Source of the DNA: Renibacterium sp043789415
GTDB taxonomy: Bacteria; Actinomycetota; Actinomycetes; Actinomycetales; Micrococcaceae
Assembly: GCF_043789415.1 (NCBI RefSeq)
Contig: NZ_JBDLLW010000001.1
Span: 806,001-870,000 of the forward strand
DNA: 64,000 nucleotides
Direction: 5' to 3'
The notes under the pieces were generated by a model. That model made no database searches, was not told the DNA's origin, and was given only the letters and a program-made list of their open reading frames with translations. This document shows, one piece after another, positions 26,555-34,822 of this stretch. The translations under genes were made by a program, and so were the position numbers. Numbering within the stretch: the stretch's first letter is position 1; each line of letters starts with the position of its first letter.

Positions 26555-27501
26555 TCTTGATTCCTTCCGGTCATGCTGCTATTTCGGCCGGTGCCAGTTC
26601 GGCCAGTGTCAATTCGGTCAGTGCCAGTTCGGTAGATACCCTGCAAAGCCTGAACGATCCCCTGGGGCGTCGGTTGCTCGGCGGTTGCCGCCACTTCGAT
26701 GCCTTCCGCCAGGGCTTGGTGCGCGGTGGGCTGCCCGATCGCGATGAAGGCGGTGCTTCCCAGCGGCGCCAAGGTCTGCGCGATCCGGCTGGCAGCGCTC
26801 GGTGAGGCAGCCACCACGGCGTGCAGGCGTCCCTCGTCGATCCGGATTCTCGCCTCCGACAAGGAGAGCACCCGGACCTGCGGCTCGGGGAGCCCCACGG
26901 CGAGGTCGGTCACCAGCCGATTGCTCGCCGGATAGTCAACGGTACGGTAAGCGGTGCTGACGGTGAGCTCTGCTCCGGCAGCCCGCAGCCCGTCGGCCAA
27001 AGCTGACCCGGCGATATCGGACTGCGGCAACCAGACTCGGGCACCACCGAGCTCCGGCAGGATGGCGACCAGCCCGGCTGCGGACTGGCTACCTTGGGGA
27101 GCCAGCGTGACCTCGATGCCCTCCTGCTCGAGCACCCGGCGTGAGGACGGGCCGATGGTCGCCACTTTGGTGCTCGGCGGAATCAAAGAACTGAGCGGCA
27201 CACCCCGCTGCTGAGCGGCGTTCTTCAAGGCGCGGACCGTAGTGATCGAAGAAACCACCAGCCAGTCGTACCCCCCTGTCTGCAAAGCGTCGACCGAGAA
27301 TTCAACGGTCTCGAAGTCGATCAAGGGCAGCAGCAGAGGTTCTGCCCCGGCCTCTCTTAGGGCCTCGACCAGAACCGCCGAACGATCCGGACTGCGGGTC
27401 ACCAGAACCGAGAGTCCTGACGGCAGCTTCGCCTCGAACTGAGCCGAAGCGATTTGCTGATTCGGATCAGCGTGCGAGGGCTGCGGCGTTCCGGTGCGCA
27501 T
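26551..27501 (-). CDS. hemD: Uroporphyrinogen-III synthase
   Basis: A 316-residue cytosolic enzyme that closes hydroxymethylbilane to uroporphyrinogen III. Sequence conservation in HemD is low; the call rests on the bilobal pattern (VLVTRSPDRSAVLVEALREAGAEPLLLPLIDFE; TVRALKNA; KVATIGPSSRRVLEQEGI; VWLPQSDIAGSALADGLRAAGAELT), and on location between hemC and hemB. The C-terminal ~25 residues (TGTDRIDTGRTGTGR) come from a 15-bp tandem repeat and are outside the normal fold. The start is four bases after the hemC stop; the stop overlaps hemB by ATGA. Confidence 0.9.
   Translation of the reverse strand: MRTGTPQPSHADPNQQIASAQFEAKLPSGLSVLVTRSPDRSAVLVEALREAGAEPLLLPLIDFETVEFSVDALQTGGYDWLVVSSITTVRALKNAAQQRGVPLSSLIPPSTKVATIGPSSRRVLEQEGIEVTLAPQGSQSAAGLVAILPELGGARVWLPQSDIAGSALADGLRAAGAELTVSTAYRTVDYPASNRLVTDLAVGLPEPQVRVLSLSEARIRIDEGRLHAVVAASPSAASRIAQTLAPLGSTAFIAIGQPTAHQALAEGIEVAATAEQPTPQGIVQALQGIYRTGTDRIDTGRTGTGRNSSMTGRNQE
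26586..26630. repeat. 15-bp x 3 tandem repeat in the hemD 3' end
   Basis: Units at 26586-26600, 26601-26615 and 26616-26630 follow GGYCRGTGYCARTTC. They encode a repetitive Thr/Gly/Arg tail of HemD just before the hemB overlap. Confidence 0.85.
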
Positions 27502-27505
27502 CGGA

Positions 27506-28447
27506 TCAGATCAATTCGGCGGCGCCATCGGCGAGCATCGCTTCGGCCAGCTCGATGCCGAGCAGGGTGGCAGCCACCTCGGTGAGGCCGTCGGTGGCCT
27601 TGACCTGGCGGATAATACGGCTGCCATCGACAGCGCAGACGCAGGCCTCAAGCCGCAGCACGCTGCCCTGCACCGTATCGTCCTGCACTGTATCGTCCTG
27701 CACCGTGGCCAGCGCACCCACCGGCGCACTGCAACCGGCTTCCAGCCTGGCCAGCAGGGCCCGTTCGGCGGTGACCGCCAAGCGGCTATTGACGTCGTCC
27801 AAAGCGGCGAGCGCGGCGCCGAGCGCGGTTGGCACGTCGTGGGCCACTTCGAGTGCGAGCGCTCCCTGCCCGGGGGCTGGCAACATCACTTCGGCGTCGA
27901 AGAGCTCAGAGATCGCCACCGAGCGGCCGATCCGGCCCAGCCCGGCGGCGGCGAGCACCACGGCGTCCAGATCTTTTTCCAGTCGGCTCAGCCGGGTGTC
28001 CACATTGCCGCGGATATCGACGACTTCGAGATCGGCTCGGGCAGCCCGCAATTGAGCCGCCCGACGGGGTGAGCCGGTGCCAACCTTCGCACCGTCCGGC
28101 AGCTCGCTCAGCGTCCGGTGAGAGCGCGCGCAGAGCGCATCCCGGACGTCGGCACGCAGCGGGATCGCCCCCAGCCGCAAGCCAGGAGCCGCCGCAGTAG
28201 GCAGATCCTTCAAGGAGTGCACCGCGAGATCGATGCGGCCGCTGAGCAGCGCCTCACGCAGTGCGGTGACGAAGACCCCAGTGCCGCCCATCTGAGACAA
28301 CGGACCGGTCAGCACATCACCATCGGTGCGGATCTCCACGAGTTCGACGTCGAAGCCGCCGATCGCCGAAAGCTGGTCCGCCACTTGCTGAGACTGGGTG
28401 CGGGCGAGTTGCGAGCCGCGAGTTCCCAGCCGGAAGACCTCAGGCAC
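27506..28447 (-). CDS. hemC: Hydroxymethylbilane synthase (porphobilinogen deaminase)
   Basis: A 313-residue enzyme that polymerises four porphobilinogens on a dipyrromethane cofactor. Recognisable blocks are FRLGTRGSQLARTQS at the start, LAVHSLKDLPT, RGNVDTRLSRLE and the cofactor loop EAGCSAPVGA with the cysteine. I use GTG at 28447 (VPEVFRLGTRGS), which overlaps the hemH stop by eight bases (GTGCCTGA); the longer frame to 28498 only adds non-conserved residues. After the cofactor loop, a DDTVQ-DDTVQ insertion is encoded by a 15-bp tandem repeat. Confidence 0.94.
   Translation of the reverse strand: MPEVFRLGTRGSQLARTQSQQVADQLSAIGGFDVELVEIRTDGDVLTGPLSQMGGTGVFVTALREALLSGRIDLAVHSLKDLPTAAAPGLRLGAIPLRADVRDALCARSHRTLSELPDGAKVGTGSPRRAAQLRAARADLEVVDIRGNVDTRLSRLEKDLDAVVLAAAGLGRIGRSVAISELFDAEVMLPAPGQGALALEVAHDVPTALGAALAALDDVNSRLAVTAERALLARLEAGCSAPVGALATVQDDTVQDDTVQGSVLRLEACVCAVDGSRIIRQVKATDGLTEVAATLLGIELAEAMLADGAAELI
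27667..27711. repeat. 15-bp x 3 tandem repeat inside hemC
   Basis: Units at 27667-27681, 27682-27696 and 27697-27711 start CCTGCAYYGT; the first two differ by one base, the third diverges at its end. They encode repeated DDTVQ residues in the C-terminal domain. Confidence 0.85.
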
Positions 28448-29702
28448 CGGCCACCGATCCGACGGTGGTATCCGCTCCCGCAATGGTCGGCTTCTCACCG
28501 CGGAAATTGGCGCAGCAACCCGGGCGGCAGATGTCGTACCAAGGCCCCAGCGGGGTCATTGCGGGGCGGTCCGCGATATTGTTCGAAACGGTCCGCTCGC
28601 AGATCAAATCCACTAAGCCGGAAACGAATTTCTGATGAGTCCCCGGAGTCGGCACCCGGTCAAAGGCCAGATTGAGCCGCTCCGCGGTTTCCTTGGCTTC
28701 GGTGTCCAGATCCCAGACCACTTCCATATGGTCGCTGACGAAACCCAGCGGCACCACGACGACGCCGCGCACGCCTTGGGCGGCCAGCTCTTCCATGGCG
28801 TCGCTGATATCGGGTTCCAGCCAGGGCACGTGCGGTGCACCGGAGCGAGACTGGTAGACCAATGACCACTGAGTGCCGCTCTCAGTCTTTTGGTCATCTT
28901 GGCCGTTCTCATCGTTCGCACCAGCGGAATCACCAGCCGCGTCGACCCGCGCGATCACCGCGGCGGCAGCAGCTAGGTGCTGTGCCACATAGGCCGAGCC
29001 TTCGGCGAATTCGCGAGGTTCTTCGGTTGAGTTGCCAGCTGCCTCGGCGTCCCGGGTCGGAATCGAGTGGGTGGCGAAGAGCACATGGACTTTCTCGCCA
29101 GCGGCCAACTCGCCACGGACTTTGGCCAAGCCCGCCGCGGTGCCTTCGATGAAAGGCTCCACGAAGCCAGGGTGGTCAAAGTACTGACGGATTTTATCCA
29201 CTTCGAGCTTACCGTCGAGACCGGTCTCCACCAGGGCCATGCCGAGGTCTTCGCGGTACTGCCGGCAGGAGGAATAACAGGAATAGGCGCTCGTGGTGAC
29301 GGTCAGCAGCTTGCGATAGCCGGCGTCATAAGCCTCTTGCAGGACCTCTGGAATATAAGGATCCCAGTTGCGATTTCCCCAAAGCACAGGAAGGTCGATA
29401 TTGCGCTTCGCGAGCTCGGCTTCCAATGCGGCCTTCAGGGCCCGGTTCTGCTCGTTGATCGGGCTGATCCCACCGAAGGCGCGGTAGTGATGTGAGACCT
29501 CTTCGAGGCGCTCATCCGGGATGCCGCGACCACGGGTGACGTTCCGCAGAAAAGGAATGACGTCGTCCTGCCCCTCCGGGCCGCCGAAGGAGGCGAGCAG
29601 GATCGCGTCGTACTCTTTGGGAGCCATCCGGCCGCGCTCGGTTACCGGGTTGACGGCATTGGCGTTAGCCTCGGTGGTCAGACTCATCGCAGAGCTGTTC
29701 AT
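28440..29702 (-). CDS. hemH: Coproporphyrin III ferrochelatase
   Basis: A 420-residue enzyme (cpfC in newer naming) that inserts Fe2+ into coproporphyrin III in actinobacteria. Visible blocks are ILLASFGGPEGQDDVIPFLRNVTRG, HHYRAFGGISPINEQN, and GVVVVPLGFVSDHMEVVWDLDTEA with the proximal His and the Glu of the active site. Cysteines in YSCYSSCRQ and in the C-terminal CRPGCC fit the [2Fe-2S] cluster known in actinobacterial enzymes. A ~25-residue hydrophilic insertion (ANDENGQDDQKTESG) sits mid-protein and makes it longer than usual. The ATG at 29702 overlaps the hemQ stop by ATGA; the stop overlaps hemC. Confidence 0.93.
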   Translation of the reverse strand: MNSSAMSLTTEANANAVNPVTERGRMAPKEYDAILLASFGGPEGQDDVIPFLRNVTRGRGIPDERLEEVSHHYRAFGGISPINEQNRALKAALEAELAKRNIDLPVLWGNRNWDPYIPEVLQEAYDAGYRKLLTVTTSAYSCYSSCRQYREDLGMALVETGLDGKLEVDKIRQYFDHPGFVEPFIEGTAAGLAKVRGELAAGEKVHVLFATHSIPTRDAEAAGNSTEEPREFAEGSAYVAQHLAAAAAVIARVDAAGDSAGANDENGQDDQKTESGTQWSLVYQSRSGAPHVPWLEPDISDAMEELAAQGVRGVVVVPLGFVSDHMEVVWDLDTEAKETAERLNLAFDRVPTPGTHQKFVSGLVDLICERTVSNNIADRPAMTPLGPWYDICRPGCCANFRGEKPTIAGADTTVGSVAGA

Positions 29703-30424
29703 CGCAGTACCTCAGCGATCTCAGCAGCGTTGATCCGCCGCCCGGTGTAGAAGGGGACTTCTTCGCGGACGTGCATCCGGGCGTCGGTGGCTCGCAGATG
29801 CCGCATCAGATCGACCAGTTCCAGCACATCATCAGCTTCCAGGCCGAGCAGCCATTCCCAGTCGCCGAGCGCGAAGGAGGACACCGTATTGGCCAGCACT
29901 CCGGGAAAATCACGGCCCATCAAACCGTGTTCGCGGAGCATTCGGCCGCGTTCTTCGTCGGGCAGGATGTACCACTCATAGGAGCGCACGAACGGGTAGA
30001 CACAGAGCCACTGCTTTGGTTCCAGCCCGGGGCGCATATAGCTGGGGATGTGACTCTTGGCGAATTCGGCTTCGCGGTGCACCCCCATCGCCGACCAGGC
30101 GATCTCGGTATTGGCGAAGAGCTCGCTGCGACGCAGCTCGCGGACGGCCTGCTGCAAGCCTTCCGCAGTGGGACCGACAAGCCACAGCATGACATCAGCG
30201 TCATTGCGCATCGCGGAGACGTCGTAGCTGCCGCGCAACGTGATGCTCTGCTCGGCGAGCTGCTCAAGGAGCGCTTCAAAAGCAAGGGCTTTATCTTCAT
30301 CGTTTCCCGCAGTCGGCTGGTCGACTCGCTTCACCACGGTCCACAGCGTGAAAGGGGTCTGTGAGGGGTCAACGACGTCAAACGCGGTTGTTTTACTGAC
30401 AGATTCAGCCAAAGTGTCGCTCAT
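29699..30424 (-). CDS. hemQ: Coproheme decarboxylase (HemQ/ChdC, chlorite-dismutase fold)
   Basis: A 241-residue enzyme catalysing the last step of the coproporphyrin pathway, removing two propionate carboxyls from coproheme with peroxide. Family features are LWLVGPTAEGLQQAV, the catalytic tyrosine in CVYPFVRSYEWYIL, MLREHGLMGRDFPGVLANTVSSFALGDWEW and the C-terminal VREEVPFYTGRR. Its presence, with no HemF/HemN seen here, shows that heme is made by the coproporphyrin route. A perfect palindrome lies 46 bases upstream of the ATG, in the only sizeable gap (74 bases) within the heme operon, so a separate promoter here is likely. Confidence 0.94.
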   Translation of the reverse strand: MSDTLAESVSKTTAFDVVDPSQTPFTLWTVVKRVDQPTAGNDEDKALAFEALLEQLAEQSITLRGSYDVSAMRNDADVMLWLVGPTAEGLQQAVRELRRSELFANTEIAWSAMGVHREAEFAKSHIPSYMRPGLEPKQWLCVYPFVRSYEWYILPDEERGRMLREHGLMGRDFPGVLANTVSSFALGDWEWLLGLEADDVLELVDLMRHLRATDARMHVREEVPFYTGRRINAAEIAEVLR

Positions 30425-30469
30425 ATCTAACAGTCTGCTCCTTGAAGGGAATGATTACCAAAATGAAAT

Positions 30470-30490
30470 ACTTCTACGACACGTAGAAGT
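30470..30490. promoter_or_regulatory. Palindromic candidate operator upstream of hemQ
   Basis: ACTTCTACG (30470-30478) and CGTAGAAGT (30482-30490) are perfect inverted copies around ACA. Written as ACTTCTA-N7-TAGAAGT, the motif recurs with the same spacing between hemE and hemA (33135-33154). It lies upstream of hemQ and downstream of the hemG stop. No matching regulator is identified. Confidence 0.6.
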
Positions 30491-30498
30491 TACTAAGA

Positions 30499-31914
30499 TC
30501 ACACCAGGTTCCGCGCTTGTGCCTGAGCATCGGCGATCACGGAGACCAGCCCATTCCCGGCCAGCCAGGCGCCGGTCACCACAAGGCCGTCGATCTTCGC
30601 GGCCGCTGCGCGCAGCGCGTCGATCTTGGTCTGTTGACCGAGGCTGGCATTGGAAACGGCACTGCGCCAGCGCACCAGATCCCAGTCCAGCACATCGTCG
30701 GCCTGCACCGTGACACCGAGCAGAGCACTCGCGTCCTGCAGGGCCTGGGTCAGCCCTGGTTCGCCTTCGGCCAAGGCCTCTTCCGGGTAGGAAAGCCGCA
30801 GCACATGCGTCCCCGGCCCTTCCTCATCGGCCAGCCAGGGCCATTTCGCGGTGGCGTGGGTGAGCGCTTTAGCCTTGATCTCGGCGAGCTGCGGAGCGAC
30901 CAGGACGCCGGTGCCGCGCGGCATGGCGTCGAGCTCGGGCAGATCCACCACAATGGTCAGCAGCGCGATTTCACGGCCTTGCACGCTCGAGGCATCGGGC
31001 TGAGCGAAATCCGCGGCTTCGACCAGCACTCCCTCCAAGAGCCCTACCGCAGCACTGGCCTCGGTGGCGAGCACCACCTTATCCACCTCCAAGAGGCCCT
31101 CAGGGGTGGTCACATGCCAGGCCGTACCGGTTCGCTTGAGGCCCAGAGCAGGAGTGTTCACGTTCAGTTCGACGCCGAGTTCATCGAGTTCAGTGCGCAG
31201 CGCCTGGGCGATCTGATAGACCCCACCACGCAGGCCACCGATCGCAGAACCAGGTTTTTTCGATTTCTTTCCCGAGTTCTTGGCCTTGATCGCGGTGACC
31301 GCCGCGGAGAGCGAACCATGCTCGCGGAGGGCATCCCTCAGACCGGGCACCGCCAGATCCGGGTCCAACTCTTCCGGGCTCACCGAATAGACGCCGCCCA
31401 CCACGGGAGCCAGCAGCCGGTCAACGACACGCTGACCCATCCGGGCCCGCACCATATCGGCCAGGCTGCGAGATTTCACCCCGACACCCTTGGGCAGATT
31501 GACATCTAATTTAGCGCGCAGCGTACCGCTGCGACCGAGGATTTCGCGAAGCTCCGGAGCATCCAGATCGAGTGGAATCCCGAGGACCCCCTTGGGCAGC
31601 GACGAGGTACGGGCTTGGCCCTTGCTATTCGCATAGGCCAGCCAGGCGCCGACCGGATTCGGCTCGACCAATTGCTCGGTCAGTCCCAATTGCGAGGCGA
31701 GCTCCTCAAAGGCCTTGCTGCGTTTCGCATAGCTCTCAGCTCCGGCGTCGAGCACGAGGCCACCGACTTCATGAGCCGCCACGGCTCCACCGACCTGCCC
31801 AGTAGCTTCCAGCAGGGTCACCGAGACGCCAGCGTGCGCCAGCTCTCTAGCCGCGACCAGCCCGGCCATGCCACCGCCGATGACGACCGCCGTCGAGCGC
31901 TGTTCTTCAGTCAT
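30499..31914 (-). CDS. hemY: Coproporphyrinogen III oxidase (HemG/HemY-type flavoprotein)
   Basis: A 471-residue FAD enzyme (cgoX in newer naming) that oxidises coproporphyrinogen III to coproporphyrin III. The Rossmann dinucleotide motif is VVIGGGMAGLVAARELAHAG at the N-terminus; LDAGAESYAKR, PVVGGVYSVSPEELD and the C-terminal VVTGAWLAGNGLVSVIADA are further family marks. I use the ATG at 31914 because AGGAG lies seven bases upstream; an ATG at 31932 would add only six residues. The basic loop KNSGKKSKKPGSAIGG is longer than usual. It follows hemE by about 70 bases. Confidence 0.92.
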   Translation of the reverse strand: MTEEQRSTAVVIGGGMAGLVAARELAHAGVSVTLLEATGQVGGAVAAHEVGGLVLDAGAESYAKRSKAFEELASQLGLTEQLVEPNPVGAWLAYANSKGQARTSSLPKGVLGIPLDLDAPELREILGRSGTLRAKLDVNLPKGVGVKSRSLADMVRARMGQRVVDRLLAPVVGGVYSVSPEELDPDLAVPGLRDALREHGSLSAAVTAIKAKNSGKKSKKPGSAIGGLRGGVYQIAQALRTELDELGVELNVNTPALGLKRTGTAWHVTTPEGLLEVDKVVLATEASAAVGLLEGVLVEAADFAQPDASSVQGREIALLTIVVDLPELDAMPRGTGVLVAPQLAEIKAKALTHATAKWPWLADEEGPGTHVLRLSYPEEALAEGEPGLTQALQDASALLGVTVQADDVLDWDLVRWRSAVSNASLGQQTKIDALRAAAAKIDGLVVTGAWLAGNGLVSVIADAQAQARNLV

Positions 31915-31978
31915 CCCTGCTCTCCTGCCCATCTGTCACCCGGCACGGTGCACCGGCTCGCTGTTCTGCGCTGAATCG

Positions 31979-32008
31979 CTGTGTACTAGTTATCACTGTG
32001 TACTAGTT
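31979..32008. repeat. 17-bp tandem duplication spanning the hemE stop codon
   Basis: CTGTGTACTAGTT occurs at 31979-31991 and again at 31996-32008. The hemE stop (TAG on the minus strand, 31986-31988) lies in the first copy, and the last residues of HemE are encoded in the second. The original stop was probably moved or rebuilt by a 17-bp duplication. Confidence 0.7.
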
Positions 32009-33059
32009 CAACGATACGGCTCAGCACCGTCGGATCGGTCTGCGGCGGAACGCCGTGACCCAGATTCACCACGTGACCGGGTGCGCTCCGCCCACGGCGC
32101 AGCACGTCTCGAACGTGTGCTTCCAAGACCTCCCACGGCGCCTCAAGCAGTGCAGGATCAATATTTCCCTGCAATGGGGTCCTGCCGCCGAGCCGCCGGT
32201 TGGCTTCATCGAGCGGAAGCCGGTAATCGACGCCGATCACATCAACTCCGACATCGCGCATCGCGGGCAGCAACTCGGAGGTTCCGGTGCCGAAGTGCAC
32301 CAGCGGCGCACCGAGCCCGCGCACCTGGTCGAGGGCCCGTCGGGAGGCCTCTGCAACGTGATTCTGGTAGTCCTGCACACCGAGCGAACCGGCCCAGGAG
32401 TCGAAGAGCTGAGCAGCGCTCGCACCGGCTTCGAGCTGCGCTTTGAGGAACCGTCCCGAAGCATCCGCGGCCCAGTTCGCCAGCGCCTGCCAAGTCTGCG
32501 GGTCAGCGTGCATCATGCTGCGTGGCCCCAGGTGATCACGCGAGGGCTTGCCCTCCACCATGTAGGCAGCAAGCGTGAAAGGAGCACCGGCGAAGCCGAT
32601 CAACGGAGTAGCACCCAGCTGCTCTACGGTGAGGGCCACCGCGTCGCGGATCGGTTGCAGGGCCTCCTCGGTGAGCACCGGCAGGGCCTGGACGTCGGCC
32701 AGGCTGCGGATCGGGCGGTCCAGCACCGGGCCGACGCCGGGCACGATATCCACTGCCACGCCCGCCAGCTTGAGCGGGATGACGATATCGGAGAAGAAGA
32801 TCGCGGCGTCCACATCGTGCCGTCGCACCGGCTGCAGAGTGATCTCACTGGCCAGCTCCGGGCGCAGGCAGGAATCCAGCATGGAGATGCCTTCACGGGC
32901 CTTACGGTACTCAGGCAGGGAGCGCCCCGCCTGGCGCATGAACCAGATCGGAGTGCGGCTGGCCGAAGCGCTCTTGGGCACACGCCCACGATAGGCGGCG
33001 ATCAGCGGAGAATCACCGGTGCGTCCGTCGTTCAGGGGATGGCTGGATTGCAGCGTCAT
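31986..33059 (-). CDS. hemE: Uroporphyrinogen decarboxylase
   Basis: A 357-residue enzyme converting uroporphyrinogen III to coproporphyrinogen III. The N-terminal signature TPIWFMRQAGRSLPEYRK is complete; FFSDIVIPLKLAGVAVDIVPGVGPV and GFAGAPFTLAAYMVEG are also typical, as is the C-terminal NLGHGVPPQTDP. I use ATG 33059 (MTLQSSHPLND); the upstream extension to 33110 runs into the divergent promoter region. It is the first gene of the minus-strand heme operon and is divergent from hemA, sharing a 112-base intergenic region. Confidence 0.95.
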   Translation of the reverse strand: MTLQSSHPLNDGRTGDSPLIAAYRGRVPKSASASRTPIWFMRQAGRSLPEYRKAREGISMLDSCLRPELASEITLQPVRRHDVDAAIFFSDIVIPLKLAGVAVDIVPGVGPVLDRPIRSLADVQALPVLTEEALQPIRDAVALTVEQLGATPLIGFAGAPFTLAAYMVEGKPSRDHLGPRSMMHADPQTWQALANWAADASGRFLKAQLEAGASAAQLFDSWAGSLGVQDYQNHVAEASRRALDQVRGLGAPLVHFGTGTSELLPAMRDVGVDVIGVDYRLPLDEANRRLGGRTPLQGNIDPALLEAPWEVLEAHVRDVLRRGRSAPGHVVNLGHGVPPQTDPTVLSRIVELVHSDN

Positions 33060-33134
33060 ACAGTCGATTCTGCCTTTTAGCGGGGCGCTCAGATAGCGAC
33101 ACCCTGTCAATTTTCTACTGAGGTATGCCTTCCT

Positions 33135-33154
33135 ATTCTACAGAGCATAGAAGT
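33135..33154. promoter_or_regulatory. Second ACTTCTA-N7-TAGAA motif, between hemE and hemA
   Basis: On the minus strand the site reads ACTTCTA-TGCTCTG-TAGAAT, sharing spacing and both half-sites with the palindrome upstream of hemQ. It is 18 bases before the hemA GTG and 76 bases before the hemE ATG, so it could affect both directions. Confidence 0.5.
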
Positions 33155-33171
33155 CATAGGATGGGCGTGCT

Positions 33172-34557
33172 GTGGTTCTCTTCTCATTGATTGCAACTCA
33201 TACAGATCTCGATCTGGAAACCGTCGCCCGGTTGAGCGTCGGCTCTTCCGCCGTATCCAGCTCCGCCGTCGTACTGGCTACCTGCAATCGCTTCGAAATC
33301 TACGCCGTCGCTGACTCCGAAGCTCAGATCCCGCAGCTGCGCGAGGAAATCGCAAGCCGCATTCAGCGCGCCTCGGAGCTGCCACTGGAGCTGATCCGCC
33401 GAGCTTTCGTCACGCTGACCGGTCAGGCCGTCACCCAACACCTTTTCGCTGTCGCTTCGGGACTGGATTCCGCAGTAGTCGGGGAACGTGAGATCGCCGG
33501 CCAGGTACGCCGCGCATTGAGCGATGCTCAAGCCCGCTATGCGGTACCAGGAGCCCTGGTGCGGCTCTTCCAGAAAGCCTCGAAAACCGCCAAGGACGTC
33601 GGCTCGCAGACCGCACTCGGCAGCCAGGGGCGTTCCATCGTCTCGGTGGCCTTGGAACTCGCAGCGGACTCCTCCGCATTGCGCTGGGCCGAACGATCCG
33701 TGCTGCTCTTCGGCACCGGAGCCTATGCAGGCGCCACGATGGCCTTACTCAAGGAACGCGGAGCGCAAGACATCTCGGTCTTTTCCTCCTCCGGGCGAGC
33801 TCCGGAATTCGTCTCCAGCCGGGGCGGCCGGGCGATCACCAGCCGTACCGAGCTACAAGCGGCTCTCGGGAGCGCTGACCTGGTGATCGGCTGCAGCGGT
33901 TCCGATGCCCGGGTGTCCGCTGACTTCCTCCGAGAGACCCGGCAGCAATCCGGCAGTTCGGCTCTGCAGCTCACCGTGATCGACCTGGCACTCACCCGGG
34001 ACTTCGACCCCGCCGTCGTAGAGCTGGAGAATGTCGAATTGCTCACCCTGGAGTCCGTGCGACTCGCCGCTCCGGAAGAACAGGAATCCGCTGTGCAGCA
34101 AGCCCGCGAAATAGTCGATAACGCCGCCGCGGGCTTCGAAGCAGAACTGGCCGCCCGTGGCGTGGACAGTGCGATTGTCGCGCTACGCAAGCACACCCTC
34201 TCCGTGCTGGACGTCGAGCTGGAACGGGTGCGGGCGCAGCACGGCTGCACCGCCGCCGCCGAAGAGGTGGAATTCGCCCTACGTCGGATGGTCAAACAGC
34301 TGCTGCATGTGCCCACGGTACGCGGCCGGGAACTCGCTGCAGCGGGTCAGCAAGACCAGTATCTCGCTGGTTTGCAGGCACTTTACGGCATTGAGGTCTC
34401 CGCTCCGGGAACCACATCGGCAACTCCGCTCGGCCCTGATTCCACTGGGCCTGATTCCACTGGGTCCGAGTCCACCGGGCCCGCCTCGGTCCAGTCCGGG
34501 ATGCCGCCGGTCGAGGTCGCTCCGGCCTGCCCGGTCGACCACGAACGCACCGCATAG
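33172..34557 (+). CDS. hemA: Glutamyl-tRNA reductase
   Basis: A 461-residue NADPH enzyme that reduces glutamyl-tRNA to glutamate-1-semialdehyde, the committed step of heme synthesis. The nucleophilic cysteine is in VLATCNRFEIY, tRNA/substrate-binding VVGEREIAGQVRRAL follows, and the nucleotide fold starts LLFGTGAYAGATMALLKERG. The C-terminal dimerisation helix is recognisable up to RELAAAGQQDQYLAGLQALYG. About 65 further residues are disordered and contain GPDST repeats from a 15-bp tandem repeat, ending in a Cys-containing PACPVDHERTA. The start is GTG at 33172. It is divergent from hemE. Confidence 0.95.
   Translation: MVLFSLIATHTDLDLETVARLSVGSSAVSSSAVVLATCNRFEIYAVADSEAQIPQLREEIASRIQRASELPLELIRRAFVTLTGQAVTQHLFAVASGLDSAVVGEREIAGQVRRALSDAQARYAVPGALVRLFQKASKTAKDVGSQTALGSQGRSIVSVALELAADSSALRWAERSVLLFGTGAYAGATMALLKERGAQDISVFSSSGRAPEFVSSRGGRAITSRTELQAALGSADLVIGCSGSDARVSADFLRETRQQSGSSALQLTVIDLALTRDFDPAVVELENVELLTLESVRLAAPEEQESAVQQAREIVDNAAAGFEAELAARGVDSAIVALRKHTLSVLDVELERVRAQHGCTAAAEEVEFALRRMVKQLLHVPTVRGRELAAAGQQDQYLAGLQALYGIEVSAPGTTSATPLGPDSTGPDSTGSESTGPASVQSGMPPVEVAPACPVDHERTA
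34435..34479. repeat. 15-bp x 3 tandem repeat in the hemA 3' end
   Basis: Units at 34435-34449 and 34450-34464 (CCTGATTCCACTGGG) are identical; 34465-34479 is a diverged third copy. They encode Pro-Asp-Ser-Thr-Gly repeats in the non-conserved tail. Confidence 0.9.
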
Positions 34558-34822
34558 CGTCTCCGCGCTTTCCGGGCGGGATAGTCCGCCGGCTCCGCGA
34601 TAACTTGCTCACGGCCCGGGGAGCGATCCCGATGTCTAGGCCCGAGCATCCGCCGCCCGGACGGGAGGCATAAGCGTCTGTAAGACACGGGGACTCTCTG
34701 GGAATACTATGTGCGGATTGCTGGCCTGAAATCTTAGTGGCCTGATTCGCGCCGCAATCGGTCTACCATCGGCCCGGGGCGCCGTAAGATGGGCAAAGCT
34801 AGAGAGCCCAACAGGAGACGCC
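34558..34822. other. Intergenic region, no gene seen
   Basis: These 265 bases between hemA and the TetR gene hold no supported ORF or clear hairpin. A TAAGAT hexamer at about 34787-34792, some 30 bases before the TetR ATG, could be a -10 element. The minus-strand frame across 34636-34917 overlaps the TetR gene and looks like a shadow. Confidence 0.4.

Noticed and set aside
24458..34557. The heme cluster as a horizontally acquired island
   Set aside because: Codon use and composition look like the surroundings, and there are no flanking integrases, tRNAs or IS elements.
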